NCBI RefSeq assembly: GCF_039526385.1
Contig: NZ_BAAAIX010000016.1
Span: 1-64,000, forward strand
Reading direction: 5' to 3'
DNA length: 64,000 bases
From: Luteococcus peritonei
GTDB lineage: Bacteria; Actinomycetota; Actinomycetes; Propionibacteriales; Propionibacteriaceae
A model generated the notes under the pieces. The model was not told the DNA's origin. It worked only from the letters and a program-made list of their open reading frames with translations, and searched no databases. Shown piece after piece: positions 16,649 to 24,287 of the stretch. The position numbers and the translations under genes are program-made. Every line of letters starts with the position of its first letter. Position 1 is the first letter of the stretch.

Positions 16649-17746
16649 TCACAGACGTGGAGCTGCAGGACTCGCGACCGAGGGATGACCCGAGCACCTC
16701 AACCTGGCGGGAGGGTCTGAAGATCGCCGCGTCCCTGAGTCCCACCTGGGAGCCGGACCGTCTGGCAGCATCGCCGTGCGGTCTGCCGCGACGTTTCGGG
16801 CGACTGTCTCGGCGAGGGCTTGGCCGATGGTGGGGGTGTTGTCTGGTGCGGAGGTGGCGTCGAGAATCTGGTGCGCGGTCTTGAGGACGCGGGTGCCGGT
16901 GATGTGGATGACGTCTGCGATGGTGGTGCCTTCCTTGTGGTGGGGGAGGGCTTGTTCGGCCCAGCCGGCGACGTAGGTGAAGGTGTACTGGCTGCTGTCG
17001 AGACCATGGGCGGCGGTTACGAGGTAGGCCACGGATTCGGCTTCGACCTCGCGCCTGTCCCGACAGACCGGGGCGGCATCGGTGGTGGGCTGGTGGAGTA
17101 GGACGTGGCCGAGTTCGTGGGCGAGGGTCTTGACGGCTTGGGCGTCGTCGACGTCGTCGCGGACCTTGACGGTTCGGGTGGTGTAGTCGGTGTATCCGTT
17201 CGCGCCGCGGCAGTCGCCCCTCTCCAGTCGGAAGCCCTGCGCGTGGACCAAGCTGGCGAGGGATTGCCAGAGACCCTCCGGGGCCCGGCCGGTGAGTAGG
17301 GCGGGGCGGGGTGGTTCGGGGACGGGGTCGCCGGTGGTTTGGCTGATGTCGAAGACGCTGGTCGGCTTGACCCCGACGATCTGGGTGGCCATCACCGGTT
17401 TGCCCTTGTCGTCGAGCACGGGTGTGTCATCGGGCTTGAGTTTGGGGACGCGGCGTGTGACGGGGGCGAGGATGCGGATGCCTTGTTCGCCGCGGTTGAC
17501 CTGGCGGTGGAAGCTCTTCTGCCAGGTGGTGTAGCCGGCGACCAGGGTGGCGTCGGGGCGTTGGGTCCAGATCAGGATGGTGTTGTTGAAGCTGTACTGG
17601 TGGAAGCGGGTCGCGACGCGCAGCCAGGCCTGCCACTGCTCGGAGCTGGTGAGGTCGGCGACCTTGTCGGCGATCTGCGCCTGCAGGTGCTCGAGTTGCT
17701 CGGCTCGTTCTGCCTTCTGGGCTTCGGTGGGTGGTCGGCGGGCCAT
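16649..17746 (-). CDS. ArdC-like antirestriction / zincin metalloprotease
   Basis: This 365-residue protein has an ArdC-type N-terminal region (about 25-135) with SFNNTILIWTQRPDATLVAGYTTWQ, followed by an IrrE/ImmA-like zincin domain with HELGH at 210-214 and a downstream EVEAESVAYLV glutamate that completes the metal site. ArdC proteins protect incoming DNA from restriction and bind single-stranded DNA. Such proteins are typical of conjugative and integrated elements. The last 45 residues (after about 320) are low-complexity and arginine/serine/proline rich, so the natural C-terminus may be replaced. Its ATG overlaps the stop of the 55-residue ORF (TGATG), placing it last in the AbiE operon. 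Confidence 0.82.
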   Translation of the reverse strand: MARRPPTEAQKAERAEQLEHLQAQIADKVADLTSSEQWQAWLRVATRFHQYSFNNTILIWTQRPDATLVAGYTTWQKSFHRQVNRGEQGIRILAPVTRRVPKLKPDDTPVLDDKGKPVMATQIVGVKPTSVFDISQTTGDPVPEPPRPALLTGRAPEGLWQSLASLVHAQGFRLERGDCRGANGYTDYTTRTVKVRDDVDDAQAVKTLAHELGHVLLHQPTTDAAPVCRDRREVEAESVAYLVTAAHGLDSSQYTFTYVAGWAEQALPHHKEGTTIADVIHITGTRVLKTAHQILDATSAPDNTPTIGQALAETVARNVAADRTAMLPDGPAPRWDSGTRRSSDPPARLRCSGHPSVASPAAPRL

Positions 17747-17913
17747 CAGTGCACCGCCGGGGTCTGGTCGGTGAGCAGTTCCAGGGCGGCGTGGATGAGG
17801 TCGTCGACCTGGTCGTGGGGTGCGCCGGCGGCGCTGAGCTCATCTGCCTCCCGGAGCAGCTGTTCGATGATGAGCGGACGATCGGGGCTCAGTTCGTCTG
17901 GATGAGTGGTCAT
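17746..17913 (-). CDS. Small acidic protein between AbiEii and ArdC
   Basis: This 55-residue ORF begins MTTHPDELSPDRPLIIEQLL and is mostly helical and acidic (READELSAAGAPHDQVDDLI). It starts 40 nt after the AbiEii stop. Its own stop overlaps the ArdC start by one base, which argues for a real, translationally coupled gene. It has no known family that I can name. Confidence 0.6.
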   Translation of the reverse strand: MTTHPDELSPDRPLIIEQLLREADELSAAGAPHDQVDDLIHAALELLTDQTPAVH

Positions 17914-17952
17914 GCCCACCCAAGCCGTGGGGGTCCTGACCGTGCCGGCCGG

Positions 17953-18828
17953 TCAGTGCTCCGTCTGGAGCGGCGACTGCTCTGCAACGGTCACGGCGCG
18001 GTGCCAGGCTGCGAGGGTGACGTCGTGGGCTTCTTGGGGAGTGACCTGCGGCTGGCACTGGTGGTTCAAGGAGGCGAACCATTCGTCAGGGGAAGGGGCG
18101 CCTGTGGGGAGGTTCCAGGGCTTGGGGTAGCCGCCGGTCGGGCCGATGCGTCGATAGGTGCGTGCTGCGTCGGCGGTGATGTGTCCGGCGGTGGCCAGGG
18201 CCCAAAGGTCGTAGAGGTCGCGGGGTGCGTTGCGGGTGGTGTCACTCCACGCCATGGTCTTGGCCACCACGAATCCGGCCGGTGTGGGCGTGGTGAGCTC
18301 GATGTCGGGCAGGCCGTGGTAGTGCTGATGGACCAGGGTGGTGCAGCGGGGGAGTGGGATGTAGTTGCGTCCATCGATGAGCTGGATCCGCAGCGCGGTG
18401 TTCCCGATCCACTAGATGCTGGGGTCGGTGTCTCGCTTCGCCTCAGTGAGGGATGGTTCAGCCGTGACCTTGCCGAAGCTCCGGGCCAGTCGGGTCCGGA
18501 TCGCGTCGTCCAACGCCTTGACTACCGTTGGGCGGGGTCCGCTGGAGAGTAGGTCGATGTCTTCGCTGAGACGCAGGCCATCAAGGATGGTGCGACTCAG
18601 TGCAGTTCCGCCGTAGAAGACGAACTGGTCGCGCAGGGGAGCGATGGCCGCCAGGACATGTGAGATGACGAAGTCGTGCTCGATCGACTCGCGGGGAACG
18701 CCGTAGTGCTCCATCTGGCGACGCGCATCCGCGTCCGAGAGCTTGTGCGACCCGGCGGTGGCTGGTTGCCGTGTCACTCTGGGGGAGCGCCGAGCAGTAG
18801 GGGTGTGGTCGTGTTCTGGGGTGGTCAT
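17953..18828 (-). pseudogene. abiEii: AbiEii/AbiGii toxin (nucleotidyltransferase), amber-interrupted
   Basis: The frame encodes a type IV toxin of about 291 residues. The nucleotidyltransferase site is YGGTALSRTILDGLRLSEDIDLLS, and the C-terminal part contains AKTMAWSDTTRNAPRDLYDLW. One in-frame TAG at 18412-18414, at about codon 139, splits it between DTDPSI and WIGNTALRI. The two halves are otherwise in the same frame with no other lesion. A single CAG-to-TAG change would explain it. Unless suppressed, the toxin is inactive, although the ATGA overlap with the antitoxin gene is kept. A sequencing error is also possible. Confidence 0.85.
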
Positions 18829-19451
18829 GGCAGTGCCTCCTCGACAGCCCGGGCGAGGGTTCTCGCTCGTGGGTTCGCGATACCCAACGCAGTTTCGGGG
18901 TCGACGTGCGCGGCCAAGGCCTTGACGGCTGCGCTGGCTTCGTTGGACAGGCCTCCAAGCTGGGGTCGGGCGATCAGGTCGACAAAGGTCTGTTCGGGGG
19001 TGGTGACGAGGAAGGCGCCCAGGCGGCCGGTCTCGAGCCGGGCGTCGAGTGCGTCGACGTCGGTGGTGGTGAACGTCACCTGTGTCTGGTCGGTGAGGAC
19101 GACGGGCCGGTGCTGCTGCGGGACGGCGATGACTGTGGTGGCGATGGCGCGGGGGATGGCGTGGTGGAAGCGGGCGGCGCCGATGCCGTACAGGACGGGG
19201 ATGCGGTCGCCATACTGGGCTGTGGCGTAGGCCATGGCCGCTTCCTCGGGGTTGGGTCGCCAGGGCATGACAGGGTCGATGTCGTCGGGTTTGACGGTAT
19301 AGGTGCCAGGGGCGATGCGCACGACACGTCCGGCGCGTTGCAGGCGTAGGAGCTCCTTCTCCGGGTTGGCATACAGGTCGCGCAACATCACGGGGCGCAC
19401 GGTGCGCAGTGGGGCAGCGGCCAGGGCGGCCGGGACACCTGTCGTCTTCAC
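18825..19451 (-). CDS. abiEi: AbiEi-type antitoxin / transcriptional repressor
   Basis: This 208-residue protein has an N-terminal winged helix (LRDLYANPEKELLRLQRAGR followed by VVRIAPGTYTV) and a C-terminal domain typical of AbiEi antitoxins (VTFTTTDVDALDARLE, LVTTPEQTFVDLIARP). AbiEi proteins repress their own operon and block the AbiEii nucleotidyltransferase without forming a complex with it. The GTG at 19451 has GGAGGTG a few bases upstream. Its stop overlaps the toxin start by 4 bp (ATGA). It appears intact while its toxin is not. Confidence 0.82.
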   Translation of the reverse strand: MKTTGVPAALAAAPLRTVRPVMLRDLYANPEKELLRLQRAGRVVRIAPGTYTVKPDDIDPVMPWRPNPEEAAMAYATAQYGDRIPVLYGIGAARFHHAIPRAIATTVIAVPQQHRPVVLTDQTQVTFTTTDVDALDARLETGRLGAFLVTTPEQTFVDLIARPQLGGLSNEASAAVKALAAHVDPETALGIANPRARTLARAVEEALP

Positions 19452-19464
19452 ATCTCACCTCCAG

Positions 19465-19501
19465 TATGCAAAAGACTACCCTGTGGGGGCCTGGATGCAT
19501 A
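19465..19501. promoter_or_regulatory. Possible AbiEi operator
   Basis: An inverted repeat, TATGCA (19465-19470) and TGCATA (19496-19501), lies in the divergent promoter region between abiEi and the plus-strand gene at 19593. AbiEi antitoxins repress their own promoter by binding inverted repeats. The arms are short, so this is suggestive only. Confidence 0.25.
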
Positions 19502-19592
19502 TTGATGGGTGTGAGCGAGGCTTCCTGACCCTGTGGTGCAGGGCGAATTGCCAGGGGCGTGCCATGAATGTCGCCGGTGGCAGGATGGATGC

Positions 19593-20819
19593 ATGCGAAG
19601 CGACCTGGCCGACGAGGTCTTGCCCTTGATCCGCTCGAGTGGCGACCTGCATCGGTATCGGGCGGCCAATGAGCACGGCTCCCAGATGCACGAGGCCGTT
19701 GACATCCTCGAGATGGCGGTGGGCGTCGAGGATGCCTCGGTGGTCCATGACGTGTGTCAGCGGGCGTTGATGTCGTCGCTTCGGATCATCATGCGTGCCG
19801 ATGATTCGGCCGGGATCATCGGGGACGCCTGTCAGCGTCTGATTGCGCTGCATCCGGTGACGGCAACGGCGGCGAAGGTGCCGGTGGCACGGCTGGTGGC
19901 ATGGATGATGAAGTTCCAGTTCGACGAGGAGTGCGACTTCTTCACCTTGGATCCGGTGGCCTACGCCCCGGTGCTGAGGGAAGCGGGCATCGCGCGTTAC
20001 CGCGCGGAACTGGCCCGACGACAGTCCGTCCTAGCTGGGTGTGTGCCTGCTTGCGACGGCTACTCGCATGAACGTTTCGTGCTGGAGCACAATGCCCGCC
20101 GGCTCGCCGTGCTGGACCGTGATGTGGAGGCGATCATCGCCACGCATGCCAGGGACGGGTCGGTTTCGGCGTGGGCGCTGGAGACGGCTGAGGCATTCGT
20201 TGAGATCGCAGACGTGGAGCGGGCTATTGACTGGGCCCGGCGGGCGGCCCTGATGCCACCCGAGCACCAGGCGCTTCGGGCAGGCAAATTGTGGCGGGAC
20301 TTGCTGGCAGAACACCACCCCGGCGAGGTGTTGCCGTCCAGCCTGGAGCTGTTTGAGCGATGGCCTACCCAGAGCACCGCGGCGCAGGTGCACGCAGCTG
20401 CGGGCGACAGATGGCCCGGACTGCAGCAGCAGGTGGTTGGACGCCTCAAGGGACGCCCGTGGGAGGCCGTGGCCTTCCTATTACGCCAGCTGGCTGATGT
20501 GGATTCCGCGTGGCAGGTGGCCCACGAGCACGCGGACCTGGTGGGCGCTGGCTTGTGGGGTGAGCTGGCTGAGGCGAGGGGCCTGTCCCACCCAGACGAG
20601 GCCGTGCCTGTCCTGGTTCGGCTGGCCGACGATGAGCTCCGCGAGACGGGTGCGCGGTACTACCGCGGCGCAGCGAATCTCTTGGTTCGCGCCCGGCAGT
20701 TCGCCATCGCCGCTGGCCAAGGCGACGATCTCGATGCCGTCGTTCGTGAGATCCGCGAGGTCCATCGCCGTCGTCCGCGGCTGCAGCAAGAGTTCGACGC
20801 GGCCGGACTGGCAAGGTGA
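19593..20819 (+). CDS. Helical-repeat protein of unknown function
   Basis: This 408-residue protein is rich in alanine and predicted helices, with TPR-like stretches such as ALETAEAFVEIADVERAIDW and VARLVAWMMKFQFDEECDFF. It resembles the C-terminal half of actinobacterial SWIM-zinc-finger-associated proteins, but no zinc finger is present here. The family assignment is uncertain. The ATG at 19593 is the in-frame start just after AGGATGG, and upstream in-frame codons have no ribosome site. It is divergent from abiEi and upstream of the MntA/HepT pair, so it may belong to the same defence-rich segment. Confidence 0.6.
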   Translation: MRSDLADEVLPLIRSSGDLHRYRAANEHGSQMHEAVDILEMAVGVEDASVVHDVCQRALMSSLRIIMRADDSAGIIGDACQRLIALHPVTATAAKVPVARLVAWMMKFQFDEECDFFTLDPVAYAPVLREAGIARYRAELARRQSVLAGCVPACDGYSHERFVLEHNARRLAVLDRDVEAIIATHARDGSVSAWALETAEAFVEIADVERAIDWARRAALMPPEHQALRAGKLWRDLLAEHHPGEVLPSSLELFERWPTQSTAAQVHAAAGDRWPGLQQQVVGRLKGRPWEAVAFLLRQLADVDSAWQVAHEHADLVGAGLWGELAEARGLSHPDEAVPVLVRLADDELRETGARYYRGAANLLVRARQFAIAAGQGDDLDAVVREIREVHRRRPRLQQEFDAAGLAR

Positions 20820-20932
20820 GCTGGCCGCAGTGACCTCATCGGGAAGGCTCCATGCCGCTGCTTGGGCGGGACGCTCCAGGTCGAGGTGCGGCAGGTCGCC
20901 GGCGCCTCGGGTCCACCGGCTACGATCAGTTC

Positions 20933-21250
20933 ATGACGATGACTGTGGAGAGCCGGGATGCGCGCGTGCGTCTCGATGCGCATGCTCAGGGCATCGATGA
21001 GATCTTTCGCCGCTATGGTGCGGTAAACCCGCGCCTGTTCGGGTCGGTGGCTCGTGGTGAGGCGACCGCCAAGAGCGACATCGACGTGCTGGTCGATCTG
21101 GTTCCTGGCCAAGGCAATGACCTGCTCCGAATTGCGGGGCTGAGTGAGGAGCTGGGCGAATTGCTCGGCTGGCGGGTTGATGTCGTGGCGGCGTCGATTC
21201 TGCGTGATGGCGTTGCGGAGACGGCGTTGGCAGATGCGGTGCCGTTGTGA
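20933..21250 (+). CDS. MntA-type minimal nucleotidyltransferase antitoxin
   Basis: This 105-residue protein has the polymerase-beta-like motif LFGSVARGEATAKSDIDVLV, giving the GSxxRG and DxD metal-binding residues. In HEPN/MNT pairs this protein neutralises the HEPN ribonuclease by adding AMP residues to its active-site region. The ATG at 20933 is chosen over an in-frame upstream start because the family begins close to this point. It overlaps the partner gene by 4 bp (GTGA). Confidence 0.88.
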   Translation: MTMTVESRDARVRLDAHAQGIDEIFRRYGAVNPRLFGSVARGEATAKSDIDVLVDLVPGQGNDLLRIAGLSEELGELLGWRVDVVAASILRDGVAETALADAVPL

Positions 21251-21570
21251 GTCGGTCGGACGAGCAGCGGCTCAGCGACATTCTTGCGAGCATCGACAGG
21301 TGTCGTGAGTACGCGACGCACTTCGGTGACGAACAGCTCGGCGAAATGGCATATGAGGCGGTCCTGCGCAACTTGGCGGTGATTGGCGAGGCAGTTCGCG
21401 CTCTGAGCGACGAGACCAAGGACGCCATGTCGCAGGTGCCTTGGCCAGCCATTGCGGGTCTGCGCAATGTCGTCATTCACGAGTACTTCCGCATTGACCG
21501 CGACTTGGTTGAAGACATCGTCCATACCCAGCTCGAAGTGCTGAGGGACGTCATCGACTCACGAGGCTGA
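21247..21570 (+). CDS. HepT-type HEPN ribonuclease toxin
   Basis: This 107-residue DUF86/HEPN protein has the catalytic RNxxxHxY motif present as RNVVIHEYF near residue 77. The surrounding helices (YEAVLRNLAVIGEAVRALS) are typical of HepT. It is an RNase that cleaves cellular RNA unless modified by the overlapping upstream MntA. The GTG start overlaps the MntA stop. Both genes look intact, unlike the nearby AbiE toxin. Confidence 0.88.
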   Translation: MSRSDEQRLSDILASIDRCREYATHFGDEQLGEMAYEAVLRNLAVIGEAVRALSDETKDAMSQVPWPAIAGLRNVVIHEYFRIDRDLVEDIVHTQLEVLRDVIDSRG

Positions 21571-21780
21571 GTCTGCCCACCACGTCTGAAAGAGATCCAG
21601 CCCACTCGCGACCGGGGTCGGGGCGGGCTGAACGGTTGGTTACAGGTTACCGCGCACACTCCCCGGGGCGGCTCCAAGGAATGGGGCAGCGCTCGCCGAC
21701 CTGCGACGTGAGAGACTGGAACTCAAGTCCCACGTATGTCCCACGGGGCGCGGCGATTCCCCAGAGGTCTAAGGGAAACG

Positions 21781-21801
21781 CCTGGTCAACTGGGGGAACG
21801 C
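21781..21801 (+). repeat. Twin palindromic motif, copy 1
   Basis: The sequence CCTGGTCAACT-GGGGGAACGC is repeated with changes at 21871-21892 as CCTAGTTGACTAGGGGGAACGC, split here as CCTAGTTGACTA and GGGGGAACGC. Both are built around a GTCAAC/GTTGAC palindrome core. The copies flank the tRNA 3'-end fragment, 14 nt on the left and 30 nt on the right. Confidence 0.5.
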
Positions 21802-21815
21802 GGGTGAAGTCCTTT

Positions 21816-21840
21816 GGTTCGAGTCCTGTCGCCCCGACCA
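21816..21840 (+). other. tRNA-Pro-like 3' end, probable attachment scar
   Basis: The 25 nt read GGTTCGAGTCCTGTC and then GCCCCGACCA, which is the T-loop, acceptor strand and CCA tail of a tRNA resembling actinobacterial tRNA-Pro. The expected T-stem partner (ACAGG) is replaced by TTTGG, and no D-arm or anticodon arm fits upstream. This is therefore a fragment, not a gene. Integrases that target tRNA 3' ends leave exactly such a duplicated end at one junction. The intact tRNA is not in this window. Confidence 0.55.
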
Positions 21841-21859
21841 ATTCAAGAACTTCGCTCAC

Positions 21860-21895
21860 AAGGCGTTTCTCCTAGTTGACTAGGGGGAACGCCTT
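21860..21895. repeat. 17-bp hairpin containing twin motif copy 2
   Basis: The arms AAGGCGTTTCTCCTAGT and ACTAGGGGGAACGCCTT pair over 17 bp (two G-U wobbles) with only TG between them. This long near-perfect palindrome includes the second copy of the twin motif. It could be a recombinase or regulator site, a cruciform, or a terminator lacking a T tract. Confidence 0.55.
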
Positions 21896-22102
21896 GTTCC
21901 ATGTCTCGGTCCGATGAGCACCAAGGGGCTTCCGAGGGACTTGTGGGGACATCTGAACCCCACGTGAGCCCACGAAATGGAGGTCATCATGAGTTGAGTC
22001 CCTCACGGTGGTGTAACCGTGGTGACTGGCTCTGGACGGCAGGGCGGTCACCGCGTGGTCCTCGAGTTCACCTCTCACAGCATCCTCGAAGGAATCATCA
22101 CG

Positions 22103-22315
22103 ATGACCGCCCCTCATATTGTCGACCCCGATCACGTTCTTGGCGAGCTGCTCACCGAGGCCTCGCCGGACATGATGCGCAGCCTGTTGCAGACCATGCT
22201 CAACGCCCTCCTCTCCGCGGACGCTGACGCGGTGGTCGGCGCAGAATACGGCCAGCCCAGCCCCGGACGGGTGGCGCAACGCAACGGCTACCGCCACCGC
22301 GGCCTCGACAGCGCG
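22103..22315 (+). pseudogene. IS256-family transposase, N-terminal fragment
   Basis: The first 70 codons match an IS256 mutator-type transposase (ASPDMMRSLLQTMLNALLSA, VVGAEYGQPSPGRVAQRNGY). Homology stops at RHRGLDSA, and the reading frame runs on into an unrelated sequence. The DDE core is absent, so it is dead. Confidence 0.8.
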
Positions 22316-22400
22316 AACGTGGTGGACCAAGAGGCGGCCCGAGACGGGAACCTGGCCACCAGCCGCTCACCCGATGACCTCTTCCCTCTGTTCCGCCGTG
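22316..22400 (+). pseudogene. DJ-1/PfpI C-terminal remnant
   Basis: The frame following the IS256 fragment reads NVVDQEAARDGNLATSRSPD and then DLFPLF. This mirrors the end of DJ-1/PfpI amidotransferase-like proteins; the intact gene at 28787 has VVDQDVVVDKNLITSRSPED. It is the 3' tip of a lost second gene, so the IS256 truncation point and this remnant share a recombination junction. Confidence 0.6.
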
Positions 22401-22534
22401 GTAGTACTGTCCAGCCCACCGGCGCCGGAAACCGCTCGTGAGCAGCCCGGTACGCCACATGGCGCAGACGGGGCTGACTACCAGCTCGACACCCGGCACC
22501 TCGGTACCCGCAACCTCCTGGAGGTAGGTAGCAC

Positions 22535-23017
22535 ATGAGACGAGCAATGGTCATTGCGGTCCTGGCCGGCGCAGCCGCCGGCGGGGTCGTCGCCCGCCGC
22601 GCTGTTCAATCGACGCCCGAATCCGCCGGCGAGGAGTCCACGGGGCGCTGGCACAGCGTCACGCTCAACCGCAGCCAGGATGAGGTCATGCCGAACGGGC
22701 AGATGCCCGGTCCGTTGGCAGAATTGGGCGACCTCGTCGAGGTCCAGGTCCGGCCGGCCCCCGGCGGAAAGGGCACCGAGTTCGCCGCCCGGCTGCGGGT
22801 GCCCGAGCCGACCGGGCCGCGTGCAGCGCGGGCCCGGGTCAGCGGCCACGATCCGCGCCAGCAGGTCCGGTCGGCGTTGCGGCAGTCCAAGCAGCTGGTC
22901 GAGGTCGGGGAGGTTCTGCGGGTGGATCCCACTCCGCACGGCCGCCGTCCGCCGACCCCGACAGGCAAGCTCATCGACGTCGTCACCCGGCGCGCCGGCG
23001 GGGAGGGAGTGCTGTGA
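22535..23017 (+). CDS. Conserved actinobacterial hypothetical (ADH-associated)
   Basis: This 160-residue protein has an N-terminal hydrophobic segment (AMVIAVLAGAAAGGVVARR) and then a soluble domain: RWHSVTLNRSQDEVMPNG, PLAELGDLVEVQVRPAPGGK and HDPRQQVRSALRQSKQLVE. The latter looks like a reduced polyketide-cyclase/SRPBCC fold seen upstream of zinc alcohol dehydrogenases in actinobacteria. GGAGGT lies 9 nt before the ATG. It overlaps the dehydrogenase gene by 4 bp (GTGA), so the two are translated together. Its role is unknown. Confidence 0.75.
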   Translation: MRRAMVIAVLAGAAAGGVVARRAVQSTPESAGEESTGRWHSVTLNRSQDEVMPNGQMPGPLAELGDLVEVQVRPAPGGKGTEFAARLRVPEPTGPRAARARVSGHDPRQQVRSALRQSKQLVEVGEVLRVDPTPHGRRPPTPTGKLIDVVTRRAGGEGVL

Positions 23018-24189
23018 AGGCGCTGTGCTGGACCGGCGTCAACAAGACGTCGGTGGAGACCGTCGAGGACCCGAAGATCCTCAACGACCACGACATCATC
23101 GTCAAGGTGCGACTTAGCACCACCTGCGGCTCAGACCTGCACCTGCTCGCCGGGTACATCCCGTCGATGCGCGCCGGTGATGTGCTCGGTCACGAGTTCA
23201 TGGGCGAGGTCGCCGAGGTCGGCAAGAACGTCCGCAACCACAAGGTCGGCGACCGCGTCACCGTCTGCTCGTTCATCGCCTGCGGGGAGTGCTGGTACTG
23301 CTCCCAGAAGCTGTACTCACTGTGCGACAACGGAAACCCCAACCCGGGCCTGAGCGAGGGGATGTGGGGCAGCGCCAACGGCGGCTGCTTCGCCTACAGC
23401 CACATGCTGGGCGGTTTCGCCGGCAGCCACGCCGAGTACGTACGGGTCCCCTATGCCGACCAGGGTGCGTTCACCGTACCGGACGGGGTGTCGGACCTGG
23501 CGGCCCTGTTCGCCTCGGACGCTGCCCCGACCGGGTGGACCGGCGCAGACGGCGCCGGCATCACCCCGGGTGACACGGTCGCGGTGTGGGGCGCCGGCGG
23601 GGTCGGACAGATGGCCGCCCGCGGCGCGATGTTGATGGGCGCCGAGCAGGTCATCGTCATCGACCGGCTTCCCGAACGCCTTGCCCAGGTCCGGCAACAC
23701 ATCGGTGCGGACACCTTGGACTACACCGAGGACAGCATCGTGGCCGAACTGAAGGAACGCACCGGCGGCCGCGGCCCGGACGTCGTCATCGAGGCAGTAG
23801 GGATGGAAGCGCACGGAACCGGCCCGGCTTACATATACGATCAGGTCAAGCAGCAGTTGCGGCTGCAGTCTGACCGGCCCACCGCCCTACGGGAGGCGAT
23901 CTACGCCTGCCGCAAGGGCGTCAGCCTCTTCATCCTCGGAGTCTTCGGCGGGTTCGTCGACAAGTTCCCGCTCGGCGCGATGATGAACAAGAGCATGACC
24001 GTGCGCGGGGCCCAGCAGCACGGCCATCGCTACATCCCCCAGATCCTGCAGCACATCGCCGACGGCGAGCTCTCCACCGAGCATCTCGCCACCCACATCA
24101 TGCCGCTGGACCAAGGACCCCACGGCTACGAGATGTTCAAGAACAAGCAGGACGGCTGCGTCCGGGCCGTCTTCCAACTCGACCGATGA
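23014..24189 (+). CDS. Zinc-dependent alcohol/formaldehyde dehydrogenase
   Basis: This 391-residue medium-chain dehydrogenase belongs to the glutathione-independent formaldehyde dehydrogenase-like group. Catalytic zinc ligands are in TCGSDLH and GHEFMGEVAEVG. A structural-zinc-like lobe is CGECWYCSQKLYSLC. The NAD-binding motif is VWGAGGVGQMAARGAMLMGA. The insert around YIYDQVKQQLRLQSDRP is characteristic of the group. The GTG overlaps the upstream gene. It probably oxidises or dismutates short aldehydes or alcohols with NAD; the substrate is not certain. The second paralogue is at 27619. Confidence 0.88.
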   Translation: MKALCWTGVNKTSVETVEDPKILNDHDIIVKVRLSTTCGSDLHLLAGYIPSMRAGDVLGHEFMGEVAEVGKNVRNHKVGDRVTVCSFIACGECWYCSQKLYSLCDNGNPNPGLSEGMWGSANGGCFAYSHMLGGFAGSHAEYVRVPYADQGAFTVPDGVSDLAALFASDAAPTGWTGADGAGITPGDTVAVWGAGGVGQMAARGAMLMGAEQVIVIDRLPERLAQVRQHIGADTLDYTEDSIVAELKERTGGRGPDVVIEAVGMEAHGTGPAYIYDQVKQQLRLQSDRPTALREAIYACRKGVSLFILGVFGGFVDKFPLGAMMNKSMTVRGAQQHGHRYIPQILQHIADGELSTEHLATHIMPLDQGPHGYEMFKNKQDGCVRAVFQLDR

Positions 24190-24287
24190 CCCACACAGCA
24201 AGTCAGCACCGGCCGGGGACGCGCTGGCCCTTCGAGGATCTCAGACCGCGTCCCACCTCAGCACAACCAGAAGGGAAGTGATCGCGG

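Larger units (their letters stand above)
21571..22102. other. Integration-scar region without genes
   Basis: No protein gene is visible. The segment holds the tRNA 3'-end scar, two copies of a palindromic motif (listed separately) and, from about 21,990, the left flank of a truncated IS256 element. Confidence 0.6.

Noticed and set aside
21744..21840. A full-length tRNA of about 97 nt (Ser- or Sec-like), because CGGGGCG at 21744 pairs with CGCCCCG before ACCA
   Set aside because: The T-stem does not pair (TTTGG against CCTGT), and no D-arm or anticodon arm can be folded, so only the 3' end is tRNA-derived.
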